A DNA stretch of 30,315 nt, from NCBI GenBank assembly GCA_019648995.1, contig BLXT01003735.1, positions 446,094 through 476,408 on the forward strand. The letters are read 5' to 3'. Below are positions 22,901 to 30,210 of this stretch, piece after piece (position 1 is the stretch's first letter; each line of letters opens with the position of its first letter). Source of the DNA: Plakobranchus ocellatus (Eukaryota; Mollusca; Gastropoda; Plakobranchidae). The position numbers were made by a program, and so were the translations under genes. The notes beneath the pieces are model-generated. The model was given only the letters and a program-made list of their open reading frames with translations. It was not told where the DNA came from and ran no database searches.

Positions 22901-25900
22901 AGAAAAAAGGGGGTTTTGTTTGGGGAAAGAAAGGCTCTATTCTAAACCAAAGCCATGAAATATATTTTAGAGAAACTTGCCTATGGTGATAAGCTGCTCC
23001 TGCATGCCACAATTCTGGACCAAGACAGCAACTTGGAAGCTAAATTGGCATCACTGGAATACTTCGTAAAACAGTTCCCAGCTCTTGTACCTGATAATAT
23101 CATAACCCACTCTTCTGCACAGTGCAAGATAATCTTTTCAGGTGTCCGTAAAAACCAGACAAAAATCAAGAGTGCCTTAACAACAAAACTAAAAGCTCTC
23201 ATGACAACCAAGAGCGAGGAAGCTGAAAGCAGGCACTAAATTAACTCAGAGCTAGAGGATCTAAAGAGTGCTTACATTAGGTCCCTTCAGTATAGCCTTT
23301 TTAGTGAGCCATCACCTTACATGTACATAGTATATTGTATTACATATTTCAAGTTGAGTGAATTAATTTAGTAATTTTCTCAAATGCATATTTTTGCTCA
23401 GCCAGTATCAGTTACCATCATCTTAAGTTTGTTCCTCATTTTTGTATATGCTGTTCCTAAAAATTTTTTCAAGAGTAGGCATGTCTGGATTACAGTGGTG
23501 TTTTATTCTTGAAAAAAATTAGGGCTTACTGACACCTCCAGTGTACAATTAGGCACTTTATTTTACTATTTGAAGTGGGGAATGCTGACACCACTAATGT
23601 TCAGATACATTATAGCAAAACATAATATACAAGTAGGATCAAACATGTTTATATCTATTTTCAGGCTGAAAGGCACCAGGAATCTTGTTGCAAAAAATTT
23701 GAAAAAATCTCCGAAGTAGCAAAAAAAGGTATGTTCATTTTTTTTACCTCATCGGTAAACTTTTTGCCACATTCCTCAACTCTTTAGTCCTGCCATTAAA
23801 TTTATATTGCATGAAATTAGCTACTTAGAACTGACCGTCAGCAGGCTGAAGCTTACATTCAACAAAAAATCCTAACTTTCAACTCGTGGATGCATTTTTG
23901 TTTTGTCTTCAATGTTTAGAAACTGCACATGAAAATAAAGATCTATTCTTCCTGCACACATAATTCATTGTTTTATTTCGATCTGTGGATTATTACTATT
24001 TTTTTTCTCAAGTTTTTAAAATTGACCCCCATTACATGATATACAGCGGCCAGGAGCATAAGACGGCGACATCTCCCCCCCTCTTTGCTATGCTTTGTGA
24101 TTACCCACTTCTGGCTGGGTTGAAAGCTCAAGAGATAAAGCTTCATTTTTCTATATCTTTCATTTGGGTCATTGGGTTATAGGGTATTAAAATTCCCTTT
24201 CCTTTTGTTTTTCAGAGGATTTTGTTTAAAAAAATATAATTGAAGTTATATCATAAGAAAGCCCATCCATATTTTTAAAACATCTCAAAGTTCAAAACTA
24301 ATCCGTCAAATGGCACCAACTTCATTTGCAACCATGTTGACCCCTCTATGTCTATTTTTGCAAAATCCCGTCAGGTTCAGTAGGCTAGGCCTAAGCCCGG
24401 TCGGAGTGGACTGCAAAGGCTCTAAACAGTTGTTAAAGGATCAGTATTTTTGACTAGCAGAATGAAAAAGGATAGATCAGAAATGCCAATACGTTTTTAT
24501 AATCTAAGATTTTACGAGAAAGTAGAAATTAATATGTAAATAGTTTGTCTTAATTGACGTATTTGTATTGCCTTACCGATGTTGGATTAGATAGAGATTT
24601 AAATACCTGATGCAGAGAGGGAGGTCTTTTAAACAGTCAGTCTATTTTTTTTTATGTGCTTTAGGGGGAAAGAGAATAGTTCAAACGAAAGTTGAAAAAC
24701 TTATCTTTGTTGAGCATTTTTTATTTGTGTACAGTTAAATGTTTAGGGGGCTTTAATTTTGCAGTAAAAATTAGTCATGTGACTTTGTTAAACGTCTAAG
24801 TCTTTTTAGCGTTTGACTTGGTCTCTTTGAGGTAATGGTGGTCATGTCCATTTTGGCTCTATGTAAACAAGGATCATGGAATAAAAGCTACAAAAGAAAT
24901 AGTTACTCAGAAGATTTTACGAAAACGTTTTTGCAGGGTTTTTAAATTGAACTTTACTGTAGTTAATCATGCAAGTATTATACTATACTGCTAAAGCTAT
25001 AAAGATTGTTTTCTAGCCAGAGAATTTATTTTGATCAAAGCTCATCACCCTTGAATGTCACTTTCAGTAGGCCTAGTTGTAACTGTAAGCATTCTCCCAT
25101 CTGACCTTACCTTCACTTATAGTTATTCATGTAGTATTTTGTAGCTCTAGGGCAGTGTCAAATCAATTTTAAAATAAATAAATAGGTCTCTCTGTGCTAT
25201 TTTTTGGCACTTATTTTTCACTGCTGTGGTATCAAGATATATATATATATAATTTTGTGCAATTCAATTCTATTTTTTTGTAGCAGCTAAATACAAAATG
25301 TAATTCTTAATATTATATTAGTAATATAGAGAAATGTAAGGGACTCAATGCATTTATTCAAAGGGCCTTTTATTTTATGATATGAATTTTAATTGGCTAA
25401 TTAGCTGAGTATCATGAAAACTACTGTTATTTTTTTCTTCTCTAAATTCTCTCAACCTGTCATATTTGCAAAGCAGCTCTGACACATGCACACACAAACA
25501 CACACATGTAGAACTTCAAAAAAAGTTAACCAATAGAAGCATGCAATAAAACTAGAAGAATAAAATGAAACAAGCAAACACTGCAGCAAGAATCTTTGCA
25601 AAGTGAAGCAAACATGAGATCTTTACTAGTTTTTTTTCTTAAGGGGGCTCGGCACAAAAAAAAATGAAATTCTTTAATATTGAGCCAATGGCTTAAATTT
25701 TGCTATATGACCAATGTGTAGGTGGCAAAACTCATGTAGAAACAAAAAAAAAAACTTGATTGGTTGCCATGGCAAAGGTGGTTATATTGGAAAATGAACA
25801 AAATTTACAGCTGTTTTATTTTTTCTTAACCATTTGAAAAGCAAGTAAGTTTTTGCAGTTCTGAAACTTTTATTTGTACAGTGACATGTTCTTACAAACA

Positions 25901-28900
25901 GCTGCCTATATGAACTATTTAGTAAAGCATTTAATCATATTTATTTTTCCAGAAAACGTTAAAAAAAAATTTTTATCGCTAACATTCTGGGTTTGAGCAT
26001 GCAAAATAAAATTGTTAAAAAAAAGTGTTGCACATATCAAAATAATATATAGTCAGCTAGTCCCATATTGTTAGACAAAACTGCTAGAGCAACAACTGTT
26101 TTGATGTTGGGAAGGTGGGCAAATTAGATTTTGGGCATCACTGCCAAACTGTGGCATTGAAACTCTCCTTAGGGTTTGTGTAGTCATTTTGGCACATTGT
26201 CTCAACAATTCAGTGTCTCTTAGTTTTATGATGACAGAAAAGACATATTGTTCAATATCTGGGATGAAGGTTGGGTTGTGTGGTGGCAGAAAATCAGAAA
26301 AAACAACTGTAAACATATTCCTTGATAATAGATTTTCTCCCTACAACCCCCCTCTTTTTCTTTTGTGCCGTTTTATTCCATATGCCTATTGAGCATTTTG
26401 TGATGATAAGTTGCTGAATAAGTCTATGTAATGCAAAGATCTTGATCCAGATATGAATAACAAACATCACTGTAAAACTAAATTTCTCAAATCTCAACAT
26501 TCTTGGTCAAAGTCTAGATCTAGACTTGTATTCCGACGAAGACAAATATATATCCTGATTAGCAGCCATGAGATCAATCGAGATTTAGATTGGTATCAAT
26601 ATTTATCTTTAATTTGCATTGCAACTGGCAGATCTTGATCTAGATCTAAATGTATTGCATTCTCGGGTGTGACAGATCGGTTTGTGCTTTTGCATACCTC
26701 CACAGCTAGCCTAGATTACATGTAAAGCTTCTTGATCTAGATTTAATTCCAAAGTTTGGGCCTGCTCTGGTGTCTTTTGATCAACTTGCTTCTTACCATG
26801 ATGCCTGCGTGGTTTTTTGAAACGCTTCTTTTGCCCAAAATCAAATGTTTTCGGCATTTTGTTAACTTTTTCTCATTTACTGACCATTGACATCAGTAGC
26901 TAAAATGAAACGACTGATTGTAAACCACAGTCAACAGCTGATCGAGGCACCCAAATTGGCATGAAAAAATGGCAAAATTTGGTAAAATAAAAAAAGCCAA
27001 ATCATTTTATTTCATAAAAAGAAAAATGTAATTCTTTACTTTTACTAGAGAAAAATAAGGAAAATGTTTTCATTTTTGTTTGATGAAAAAAAAAAAACAT
27101 ATTGTAATGATAAATTGACAAAAACATTACTATTTTTGCATTGTTATATTTGGCTCATGAAATAGCAGCCTGGCAAGAATGCGTTGAAAATAACTAGGTC
27201 ATTCTAATTGGGCATGCGCAATAGAGAAATATGTTATGATTGTTTACACATGGAAACCAACCAGTTTTACATATGCTGTTGTATACTGATTCTATAGAAA
27301 ATTGTCAAGTATAGGTCAGAGTGTCACGTCTGAATTAATTTTATTAGGGTGGGCAAGATCGTAAGCTTTCCAAGGATACCAAACAAAAAAATATGGGCCT
27401 TTAGGAGTGCATGAGATGACGTCTAGAAAAGTAGGTATTTAGTGGTTTTTTGGTAATATTTTATGTAAAATTGGATGATGGCATGCGTTTGATATTATTT
27501 AGCCTAAATATACATTAAGTATGTCCAAAATCATTTCAGACATCTTGAATGAGATAGTTGAAGCTCTAGGAACGGTCGAAATTTCAAATTCGATATTTTA
27601 AGCCAAAATCCACCTGCACATAGGGCAGGAGCCTTCGCGAGTCCCCTTAACTCTTAGTGTCCGAGGGCCTAAATCCACGTTTGGACGGAGGTGTTTTGGA
27701 GAGCCGAGGCAGTTGTCTACATAGACCTAATATAATGTACAATAACTTTTGTACTAATTATCTGATAACAGCATACTACCTATCAAAATAAAGAGTAATA
27801 AATGGGCTTTCTGATGGTTATAAATTTGAGTTTTATAAATAGAAATGGTTGAAAATAAAAGTGGATTGGATTAGATACGGTGTTAAATAAAGAAAACTCT
27901 CCCGCCACCTCATGTGTCGAGCCGTCCTTTTGGTACCAGCTCCCCGCCACCTCATGTGGCGAGCCGGACACTAAGAGTTAAGAGTGTTTTCAAGTACTAA
28001 CATTTTTAAACACTTTTGTAACAAAAGTATGATTGACTTTCCTTGCTCTACTTATGGTTTTGTAAATATGTGAAATGCAATGTTTAATCCTCTTATAGGT
28101 TAAGATTTTGTTTCCATTTAAGACAATCTGGGGAATTATTTTAATTACTACACTTGGCTTGCAATTCATGATTTTAATTTTTGTTTTAAATTTCCACAAC
28201 TTTCACGCTTCAATCATAAATTAATCATTTTTTTTAATTTTATGCCTATAAAGACCTTAAAGCAGTCGTAATTTGATACCAATTCTACTTTTTTCTGTCC
28301 ATTATTTTTTTTCTTGAATTTTGAAATTTTGTGATTTTTTAAATTAATGAATTTTTTTCCTCTCGTGGCAAAATGCAAATTTGTATGAAAAGCCATATTC
28401 ATGTGAGAAAAGAAATATCTCAAGATTGTCTGATAATTTTTAAAAAAAAATGGACATCAAATATATGTACATGAGAATGTGCTTAGAAAGTTTAAGGCTG
28501 TGGCCTTGTATTTAGAAAAGTTATGGGGGCATAAAGATGCTATTGTGTAACATTGCCAAGTGTCGCACGAATAAAGTTATTTAAAAAATTCATAAAATCT
28601 TCAAATATTGATTTATAACAATAATTTGGTTCCAAAATTCTTATAATAAAAAAAACTATCCATTTCAGAGGTCATTGTATTGATATAATGCAAATCAAAG
28701 TTTGGTTTTGGGTACCTAATAAAATAAGGAGTGTCAGCCTCTGTGAGATGCTGAGGAAAGAAAGATAAAAAAAAAAAAGTATTCCCCATGATTTTTTAAA
28801 GAAACAAACAAAAACCTACAGATCTATTGTGGCAGGTGTTAAATTTTCTTGCATTATTTTGTAAGATTTGGGTTAAGGGCATTTAAAAAAAAAAATTCTG

Positions 28901-29914
28901 TAATTCATAAATGTATTTATTTTGGACCCCTTTATATTAAATGCTGAGATAGCTGTATTTTTGGCATTATGATTTTCCAACTTTTGATAATAATACAAAA
29001 AAAAAAAGAATAAATTTTTTTTTTTTATGTCCACATTTACAGAAATTCAAGAGTTCAAAACAAGGAGGATAGCCTACTTTAGGAAACATTTGGTGGAACT
29101 TGTAGAATTGGAGATAAAACATGCAAAAGTAAGTTTTAGTTTTAGCAATTTGTTTATATATTTTATCATTATGTATACCATGTATATGTAAGTCTGGGCT
29201 TGAAATTATGTGTATTTAGTACTAGAAAATCCTGGAATATGTAACTTTGAATTTTTTTAGAATCAATAGCTGGCTTAAAGACTTGAAAAAACTAACTGAG
29301 CTGGGTTTTTTTCCTTCTCTCTATGTCAGATATGAGAATATGTATTTTTCCAATTAAAGGAAGAAAAAAAAGGGGAAGTGGTGCTAGCCATTTATCTTTC
29401 CACTATCCAACTTTTCAGCTATGCCATCAGGCCCATTTTTCCCCCCTGCGTACATCAACATAGCGCATCATAATGCAAAAAGTAAGGAAAGCATAAGATT
29501 CTTTTGAAGTCTTATGTGAAATAGATTTATGTAGCCTTCCTTTTGACTTAAATCTACTTTGTGCCTAATTGCCTAATATGATAAATTTGTTGGCAGTTAA
29601 ATATTTTTTATTCATGTCTTACAAAGATTAATTCAACTTACAAATGCAATTTTTATATATTTTGTGAGGACATCCTATTTTTTTTTTTTTTTCTTTTGGG
29701 GGGGGGAAGGGGAAGGTTGAGGTCTTTTTCATCAATGATCTAACTTAAGGGGTTGTGACAGACTATTGCAAAAAGGCAAAAAAATATTTTGTATTACAAG
29801 GCTCATTGAGATATTGATTGAATATACTTTTTGTTTTTGTTGTTTTTTTTAATCCAGGCTCAAGTGCAGTTACTTAAGAATTGTATTACCGCCTTACAAG
29901 AGCCTGAAGCATGA
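2353..29914 (+). CDS. SNX6: Sorting nexin SNX5/SNX6-type (PX-BAR), 14 exons, complete
   Basis: Join 2353-2358, 2522-2572, 8888-8989, 10539-10649, 12414-12535, 15088-15211, 15369-15464, 17086-17191, 20077-20152, 21035-21074, 21629-21811, 23665-23728, 29043-29128, 29858-29914. This gives 407 residues; human SNX6 is about the same length. Seen: PX domain at about residues 30-172, with [32 protein letters not shown] and LGEGEG blocks; linker helix at about 180-200 ([15 protein letters not shown]); BAR domain at about 205-407. Family knowledge: SNX5/6 pair with SNX1/2 as ESCPE-1, tubulate endosomes and carry receptors such as CI-MPR to the trans-Golgi; SNX6 also binds dynactin. The PX site reads RQHEEF rather than the classic PI3P-binding RRY-x-F type, as in vertebrate SNX5/6. 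The N-terminus is SNX6-like, while several BAR segments look more like SNX5, so this is probably the single invertebrate co-ortholog. Identity is near certain; the symbol is a choice between paralogs. Confidence 0.96.
2359..2521 (+). other. SNX6 intron 1 (163 bases)
   Basis: A short intron from GTGGGT to CTAG that splits the two Met codons from the rest of the protein. It ends in a T-rich tract and carries no other feature. Confidence 0.85.
2522..2572 (+). CDS. SNX6: SNX6 coding exon 2, residues 3-19
   Basis: Acceptor TTCGCTAG follows a T-rich tract; donor is GTAAGT; phase 0 at both ends. It encodes the acidic, disordered N-terminus [17 protein letters not shown]. An ATG at 2523 is in the wrong frame and is not the start. 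Confidence 0.92.
2628..2740. repeat. TAGATC-rich simple repeat
   Basis: AGATCTAGATCT at about 2635-2646 and TCTAGATCTAGATCTAGAGA at 2721-2740 are short runs of a TCTAGA/AGATCT unit. The same word recurs at about 5095, 5205, 8544, 26510, 26636 and 26730. Such runs are, to my knowledge, common in gastropod genomes. Confidence 0.6.
3840..3927 (-). repeat. Candidate transposon end with TTGACGTCAA palindromes
   Basis: Read on the minus strand it starts AGGGACCGTTCACAATTGAC, then a C-run and a second TTGAYGTCAA palindrome. GGGACC-type ends followed by TGACGTCA and C-runs resemble MITE termini in marine invertebrates. A related palindrome at 3249-3258 next to a G-run may be the other end, but I cannot pair the termini convincingly. 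Confidence 0.35.
4035..7252 (+). mobile_element. Inverted-repeat element family, copy A (split)
   Basis: The left end GGCCGATTCCACAAA (4035-4049) is inverted at the right end TTTGTGGAGTCTGCC (7238-7252). ATTT lies directly outside both ends (4031-4034, 7253-7256), a possible 4-base target duplication. Without the insert at 4639-6512 and one 6-base duplication it is about 1338 bases. It matches copy B (18046-19341, opposite orientation) along almost its whole length by eye, for example GTTTGAAGGGCTAAAGAGCT and CACCTCTTCAATTTTGAAAA. No intact ORF, so probably a non-autonomous DNA transposon. Superfamily not recognised. Confidence 0.75.
4639..6512. mobile_element. Nested DNA transposon inside copy A
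   Basis: It starts CAGACCTGCCAAC (4639-4651) and ends GTTGGCAGGTTTG (6500-6512), a 13-base inverted repeat with one mismatch. CTTTCA flanks it on both sides (4633-4638 and 6513-6518). Copy B has the empty site at the matching place (TTTCACTTCCAGTTTC), which proves insertion. A subterminal hairpin TGTCCC...GGGACA lies at the left end. CAG-type ends resemble hAT elements, but hAT duplications are usually 8 bases, so the superfamily is open. No intact transposase; a minus-strand trace at 6251-6310 reads [18 protein letters not shown] before a stop. Confidence 0.75.
7864..7942. repeat. Long AT-dinucleotide microsatellite
   Basis: About 79 bases of pure alternating A and T. The tyrosine/isoleucine-rich ORFs over it on both strands are artefacts of the repeat. 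Confidence 0.97.
8888..8989 (+). CDS. SNX6: SNX6 coding exon 3, residues 20-53
   Basis: Acceptor is TCTCTAAAG, with a less common A before AG, after a T-rich tract; donor is GTATTT; phase 0. It encodes the first PX strands, with [20 protein letters not shown] as the family hallmark. An alternative AG ten bases inside the exon would break the frame. Confidence 0.95.
8990..10538 (+). other. SNX6 intron 3 (1549 bases)
   Basis: AT-rich with several long T runs (9523-9545, 9639-9649, about 10270) and A runs (about 10445). I see no element boundaries or credible coding sequence; short ORFs here look random. Confidence 0.75.
10539..10649 (+). CDS. SNX6: SNX6 coding exon 4, residues 54-90
   Basis: Acceptor ATTTACAG, donor GTAAGT, phase 0. 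It contains [19 protein letters not shown], the segment that forms the phosphoinositide pocket in other PX domains. Here it has the altered R-Q-H-E-E-F form typical of SNX5/6. Confidence 0.96.
10650..12413 (+). other. SNX6 intron 4 (1764 bases)
   Basis: AT-rich, with a T run at about 10766-10788. The ORFs at about 11021-11272 and 11386-11568 show no recognisable domain and no family resemblance. No mobile element ends found. Confidence 0.75.
12414..12535 (+). CDS. SNX6: SNX6 coding exon 5, residues 91-130 plus two bases
   Basis: Acceptor GATCATCAG follows a long T run; donor GTATGC lies inside GAAGC|GTATGC. It encodes the [16 protein letters not shown] loop and the [18 protein letters not shown] helix of the SNX5/6-specific PX insertion. 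The last two bases GC join a T from exon 6 to make Ala131. Confidence 0.96.
12933..13101 (+). mobile_element. tRNA-derived SINE with target duplications
   Basis: The tRNA-like head spans 12941-13020: acceptor arms GTCGGTA and TACCGGC pair with one G-T wobble, the A box is TAGCACAGTGG, the T stem-loop is GCGGG-TTCGAGC-CCCGC and the B box is GGTTCGAGCCC. An unrelated body follows, then a tail of AAAAACTC-type repeats (13081-13101). CTCAACCCTTGG (12921-12932) and CTCAACCTTTGG (13102-13113) flank it as a 12-base target duplication with one mismatch. The head is 80 bases with poor D and anticodon arms, so it is not a working tRNA. Pol III promoter boxes look intact. Confidence 0.85.
14430..14438 (+). 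promoter_or_regulatory. CTCF-like core AGATGGCGC
   Basis: AGATGGCGC fits the conserved AGRKGGCRS core of animal CTCF sites and lies in a small GC-rich island (GATGGCGCCCGCGCGAG) within AT-rich intron 5. The upstream half of the consensus is not matched, so this may be chance. Confidence 0.2.
15088..15211 (+). CDS. SNX6: SNX6 coding exon 6, residues 131-172
   Basis: Acceptor CTATTATAG, donor GTGAGT. It encodes [17 protein letters not shown] and the end of the PX domain, [11 protein letters not shown]. Tyr133, Leu134, Phe137 and Val141 match the positions known in human SNX5 (Tyr132, Leu133, Phe136, Val140) for binding CI-MPR tails and the chlamydial IncE protein. Confidence 0.96.
15369..15464 (+). 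CDS. SNX6: SNX6 coding exon 7, residues 173-204
   Basis: Acceptor GTCCACAG, donor GTTGGT, phase 0. It encodes [10 protein letters not shown] and the amphipathic [15 protein letters not shown] helix linking PX to BAR. This segment is nearer to SNX5 than to SNX6. The intron before it is only 157 bases. Confidence 0.95.
15465..17085 (+). other. SNX6 intron 7 (1621 bases)
   Basis: The first half is mostly a TTAA-flanked MITE (15711-16275). The second half (16280-17085) is AT-rich with short, unrecognised ORFs on both strands and no convincing element. Confidence 0.75.
15711..16275. mobile_element. TTAA-flanked MITE
   Basis: TTAA (15707-15710) then CTCACTCAGCGCC at the left; CCCCCGAGTGAG then TTAA (16276-16279) at the right. 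Counting TTAA, the inverted match is 11 bases, and then the ends diverge into C/G-rich sequence. Internal GCGGGA motifs cluster near the right end. A TTAA target duplication is typical of piggyBac and Kolobok families; no transposase is present, so it is non-autonomous. Confidence 0.65.
17086..17191 (+). CDS. SNX6: SNX6 coding exon 8, residues 205-239 plus one base
   Basis: Acceptor CTGCATAG, donor GTAAGT. It encodes the first part of BAR helix 1: [20 protein letters not shown], then [10 protein letters not shown]. The last base A joins AC from exon 9 to make Asn240. Confidence 0.95.
17235..17721. repeat. Palindromic GGTGGAATCCACC repeat block
   Basis: TTATTGAGGTGGAATCCAC (17235-17253) recurs inverted as GTGGATTCCACCTCCATAA (17703-17721), 18 of 19 bases matching. 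The left unit is itself a palindrome (GGTGGAATCCACC). A third, direct copy starts at 17565 (TTATTGAGGTGGA), and ATTATTTRARTGG-type words recur between. Probably a MITE of about 490 bases with subterminal repeats; no clear target duplication. Confidence 0.55.
18046..19341 (-). mobile_element. Inverted-repeat element family, copy B (unsplit)
   Basis: Ends GGCAGATTCCACAAA (18046-18060) and TTTATGGAATCGGCC (19327-19341). It is 1296 bases, in the opposite orientation to copy A in intron 2, and lacks the nested insert. The ORFs at 18313-18594 (-) and 18382-18799 (+) fall inside it and are not conserved intact in copy A, so I do not call them genes. No clear target duplication remains at its flanks. 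Confidence 0.75.
20077..20152 (+). CDS. SNX6: SNX6 coding exon 9, residues 240-264 plus two bases
   Basis: Acceptor TTTCACAG; the donor GTTTGA is weak. Encodes [20 protein letters not shown] then TELD. It lines up with the VADDYIHTAACLHSLAL segment of SNX5, the most divergent BAR stretch. Phases in and out fit exons 8 and 10 exactly, and without it about 25 residues would be missing. It is the least conserved exon, so slightly less certain. Confidence 0.88.
20153..21034 (+). other. SNX6 intron 9 (882 bases)
   Basis: AT-rich intron between the weak donor GTTTGA and the exon 10 acceptor; nothing else recognised. The exon 9 reading frame runs on into it for about 150 bases by chance. Confidence 0.75.
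21035..21074 (+). CDS. SNX6: SNX6 coding exon 10, residues 265-278
   Basis: A 40-base exon with acceptor CATTCAG and donor GTAGGT. The first G completes Arg265; it then encodes [13 protein letters not shown], matching the LLKVAELFEKLRK region of BAR helix 2 in the family. Confidence 0.93.
21075..21628 (+). other. SNX6 intron 10 (554 bases)
   Basis: AT-rich; no feature beyond splice sites and short A/T runs. Confidence 0.75.
21629..21811 (+). CDS. SNX6: SNX6 coding exon 11, residues 279-339
   Basis: The largest coding exon, acceptor CTATGTAG, donor GTAAGT, phase 0. It encodes the best conserved BAR segment: [39 protein letters not shown] and [13 protein letters not shown], forming helix 2 and the turn towards helix 3. 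Confidence 0.97.
21812..23664 (+). other. SNX6 intron 11 (1853 bases)
   Basis: Contains a lone hAT-like terminus CAGAGCTGCCAAC at 21887-21899 and the broken transposase at about 22508-23290. The remainder is AT-rich. Confidence 0.75.
22508..23290 (+). pseudogene. Decayed hAT-like transposase (C-terminal half)
   Basis: Pieces of one protein appear in shifting frames: [20 protein letters not shown] near 22513; [20 protein letters not shown] and KIQILHRRL near 22675-22757; [18 protein letters not shown] near 22783; then a 94-codon open stretch (22955-23239) with [17 protein letters not shown] and [20 protein letters not shown]. The order of a helical LQxExPKIHxLH segment, an RFVKxxxIQ segment and an LLxHAxxxDxxxxxxxxLxxLEYFxxxFP segment is what I recall for hAT-related RNase H-fold transposases in aquatic invertebrates. 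Several stops and frameshifts make it dead. It is not an SNX6 exon. Family call is moderate. Confidence 0.55.
23665..23728 (+). CDS. SNX6: SNX6 coding exon 12, residues 340-360 plus one base
   Basis: Acceptor ATTTTCAG, donor GTATGT. It encodes [20 protein letters not shown], matching the CCQKFE(K/Q)(I/L)SESAK core of BAR helix 3. The last G joins AA from exon 13 to make Glu361. Confidence 0.96.
25643..27646 (-). mobile_element. TTAA-flanked 2-kb element with decayed coding traces
   Basis: TTAA (25639-25642) then GGGGGCTCG at the left; CGAGTCCCC then TTAA (27647-27650) at the right, so 8 of 9 terminal bases match inverted. Minus-strand traces inside: a 48-residue ORF at 26711-26857 rich in Lys and Arg, and an 81-residue ORF at 26071-26316 with [23 protein letters not shown] duplications point to a Kolobok or piggyBac relation. 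Short ends and no recognised catalytic domain leave this uncertain. Confidence 0.45.
26711..26857 (-). pseudogene. Small basic ORF, possible transposase N-terminus
   Basis: 48 residues starting [20 protein letters not shown] and ending at TAG. A very basic start of the form K-RF-K-x-RRxHGKKQ is reminiscent of transposase N-termini in invertebrate elements. It lies inside the TTAA element, on the same strand as the other trace. Could equally be chance; function unknown. Confidence 0.25.
27651..27977. mobile_element. TTAA MITE with perfect inverted ends and twin stem-loops
   Basis: TTAACTCTTAGTGTCCG (27647-27663) is perfectly inverted as CGGACACTAAGAGTTAA (27965-27981): a 13-base terminal repeat plus TTAA target duplication. 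Near the right end CCGCCACCTCATGTG(T/G)CGAGCCG occurs twice (27902-27924 and 27944-27966, spaced 42 bases); the second contains the perfect stem CGCCAC-CTCAT-GTGGCG. 327 bases, no coding capacity. Confidence 0.8.
29043..29128 (+). CDS. SNX6: SNX6 coding exon 13, residues 361-389
   Basis: Acceptor CATTTACAG, donor GTAAGT. It encodes [20 protein letters not shown] followed by ELEIKHAK, the distal half of BAR helix 3. It lies 5.3 kb downstream of exon 12, across the transposon-rich intron 12. Confidence 0.96.
29129..29857 (+). other. SNX6 intron 13 (729 bases)
   Basis: AT-rich, with a T run then a G-run (about 29681-29706). It ends in a T-rich tract before AATCCAG. No other feature seen. Confidence 0.8.
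29858..29914 (+). CDS. SNX6: SNX6 coding exon 14, residues 390-407 and stop
   Basis: Acceptor TTAATCCAG. It encodes [18 protein letters not shown] and ends at TGA (29912-29914). It matches the family C-terminus (LLQNCLAVLN or LLQSCIDLF), so the protein is full length. Confidence 0.96.
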   Translation, partial: AQVQLLKNCITALQEPEA

Positions 29915-30210
29915 TTGCAAGCAAGTGTGGCTTTCTGATTATAGGTGCTCCAGTTCAGGTTGATTCTGCTTACATTGTGCAGCGAGAGAGCAGCTCCCAA
30001 GTCTTTCTCTTCAGTGCTTTTGTAACGTCCATCCAAACTGAGGCTAGTGTTAATTCTTCTTTTTTTTTATGTTTGTGTGCAAGCGCCTTCAATGGAGAAA
30101 GGACTTGATGATGGAAGACTGGTCTTAGTAAACTTTACCTCTGAATTGTTTTACTTTGCTGAAAAATGTATTTTGTAAGCTTTATTAAAAAAAATACAGC
30201 AGTATAAAAA
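29915..30210 (+). other. SNX6 3' UTR
   Basis: Starts after TGA at 29912-29914 and runs to a presumed cleavage site some 15-30 bases past ATTAAA (30184-30189). An ORF at 29911-30108 is a chance frame within it. The end point is an estimate. Confidence 0.6.
30184..30189 (+). terminator. Candidate polyadenylation signal ATTAAA
   Basis: The commonest variant of AATAAA, 270 bases after the stop codon, with T-rich sequence downstream (30220-30230). No AATAAA occurs between the stop and the window end. Confidence 0.5.

Larger units (their letters stand above)
23729..29042 (+). other. SNX6 intron 12 (5314 bases)
   Basis: Holds two TTAA-flanked elements side by side (25643-27646 and 27651-27977). 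Bases 23760-25630 have a slightly GC-richer patch (24030-24140 and 24340-24430) without a recognised family, and a short AT repeat at about 25236-25251. Bases 27990-29040 are AT-rich with A and T runs only. Confidence 0.75.

Noticed and set aside
22955-23239. 94-codon ORF as an extra SNX6 exon or separate gene
   Set aside because: It has no SNX similarity, lies between exons 11 and 12 that already join in phase, and continues a broken transposase seen upstream.
27783-27971. Minus-strand ORF with repeated HEVAG
   Set aside because: The repeat comes from the duplicated stem-loop unit of the MITE, not from a protein.
29911-30108. 65-codon ORF after SNX6
   Set aside because: It overlaps the SNX6 stop codon in another frame and lies within the 3' UTR; no family resemblance.
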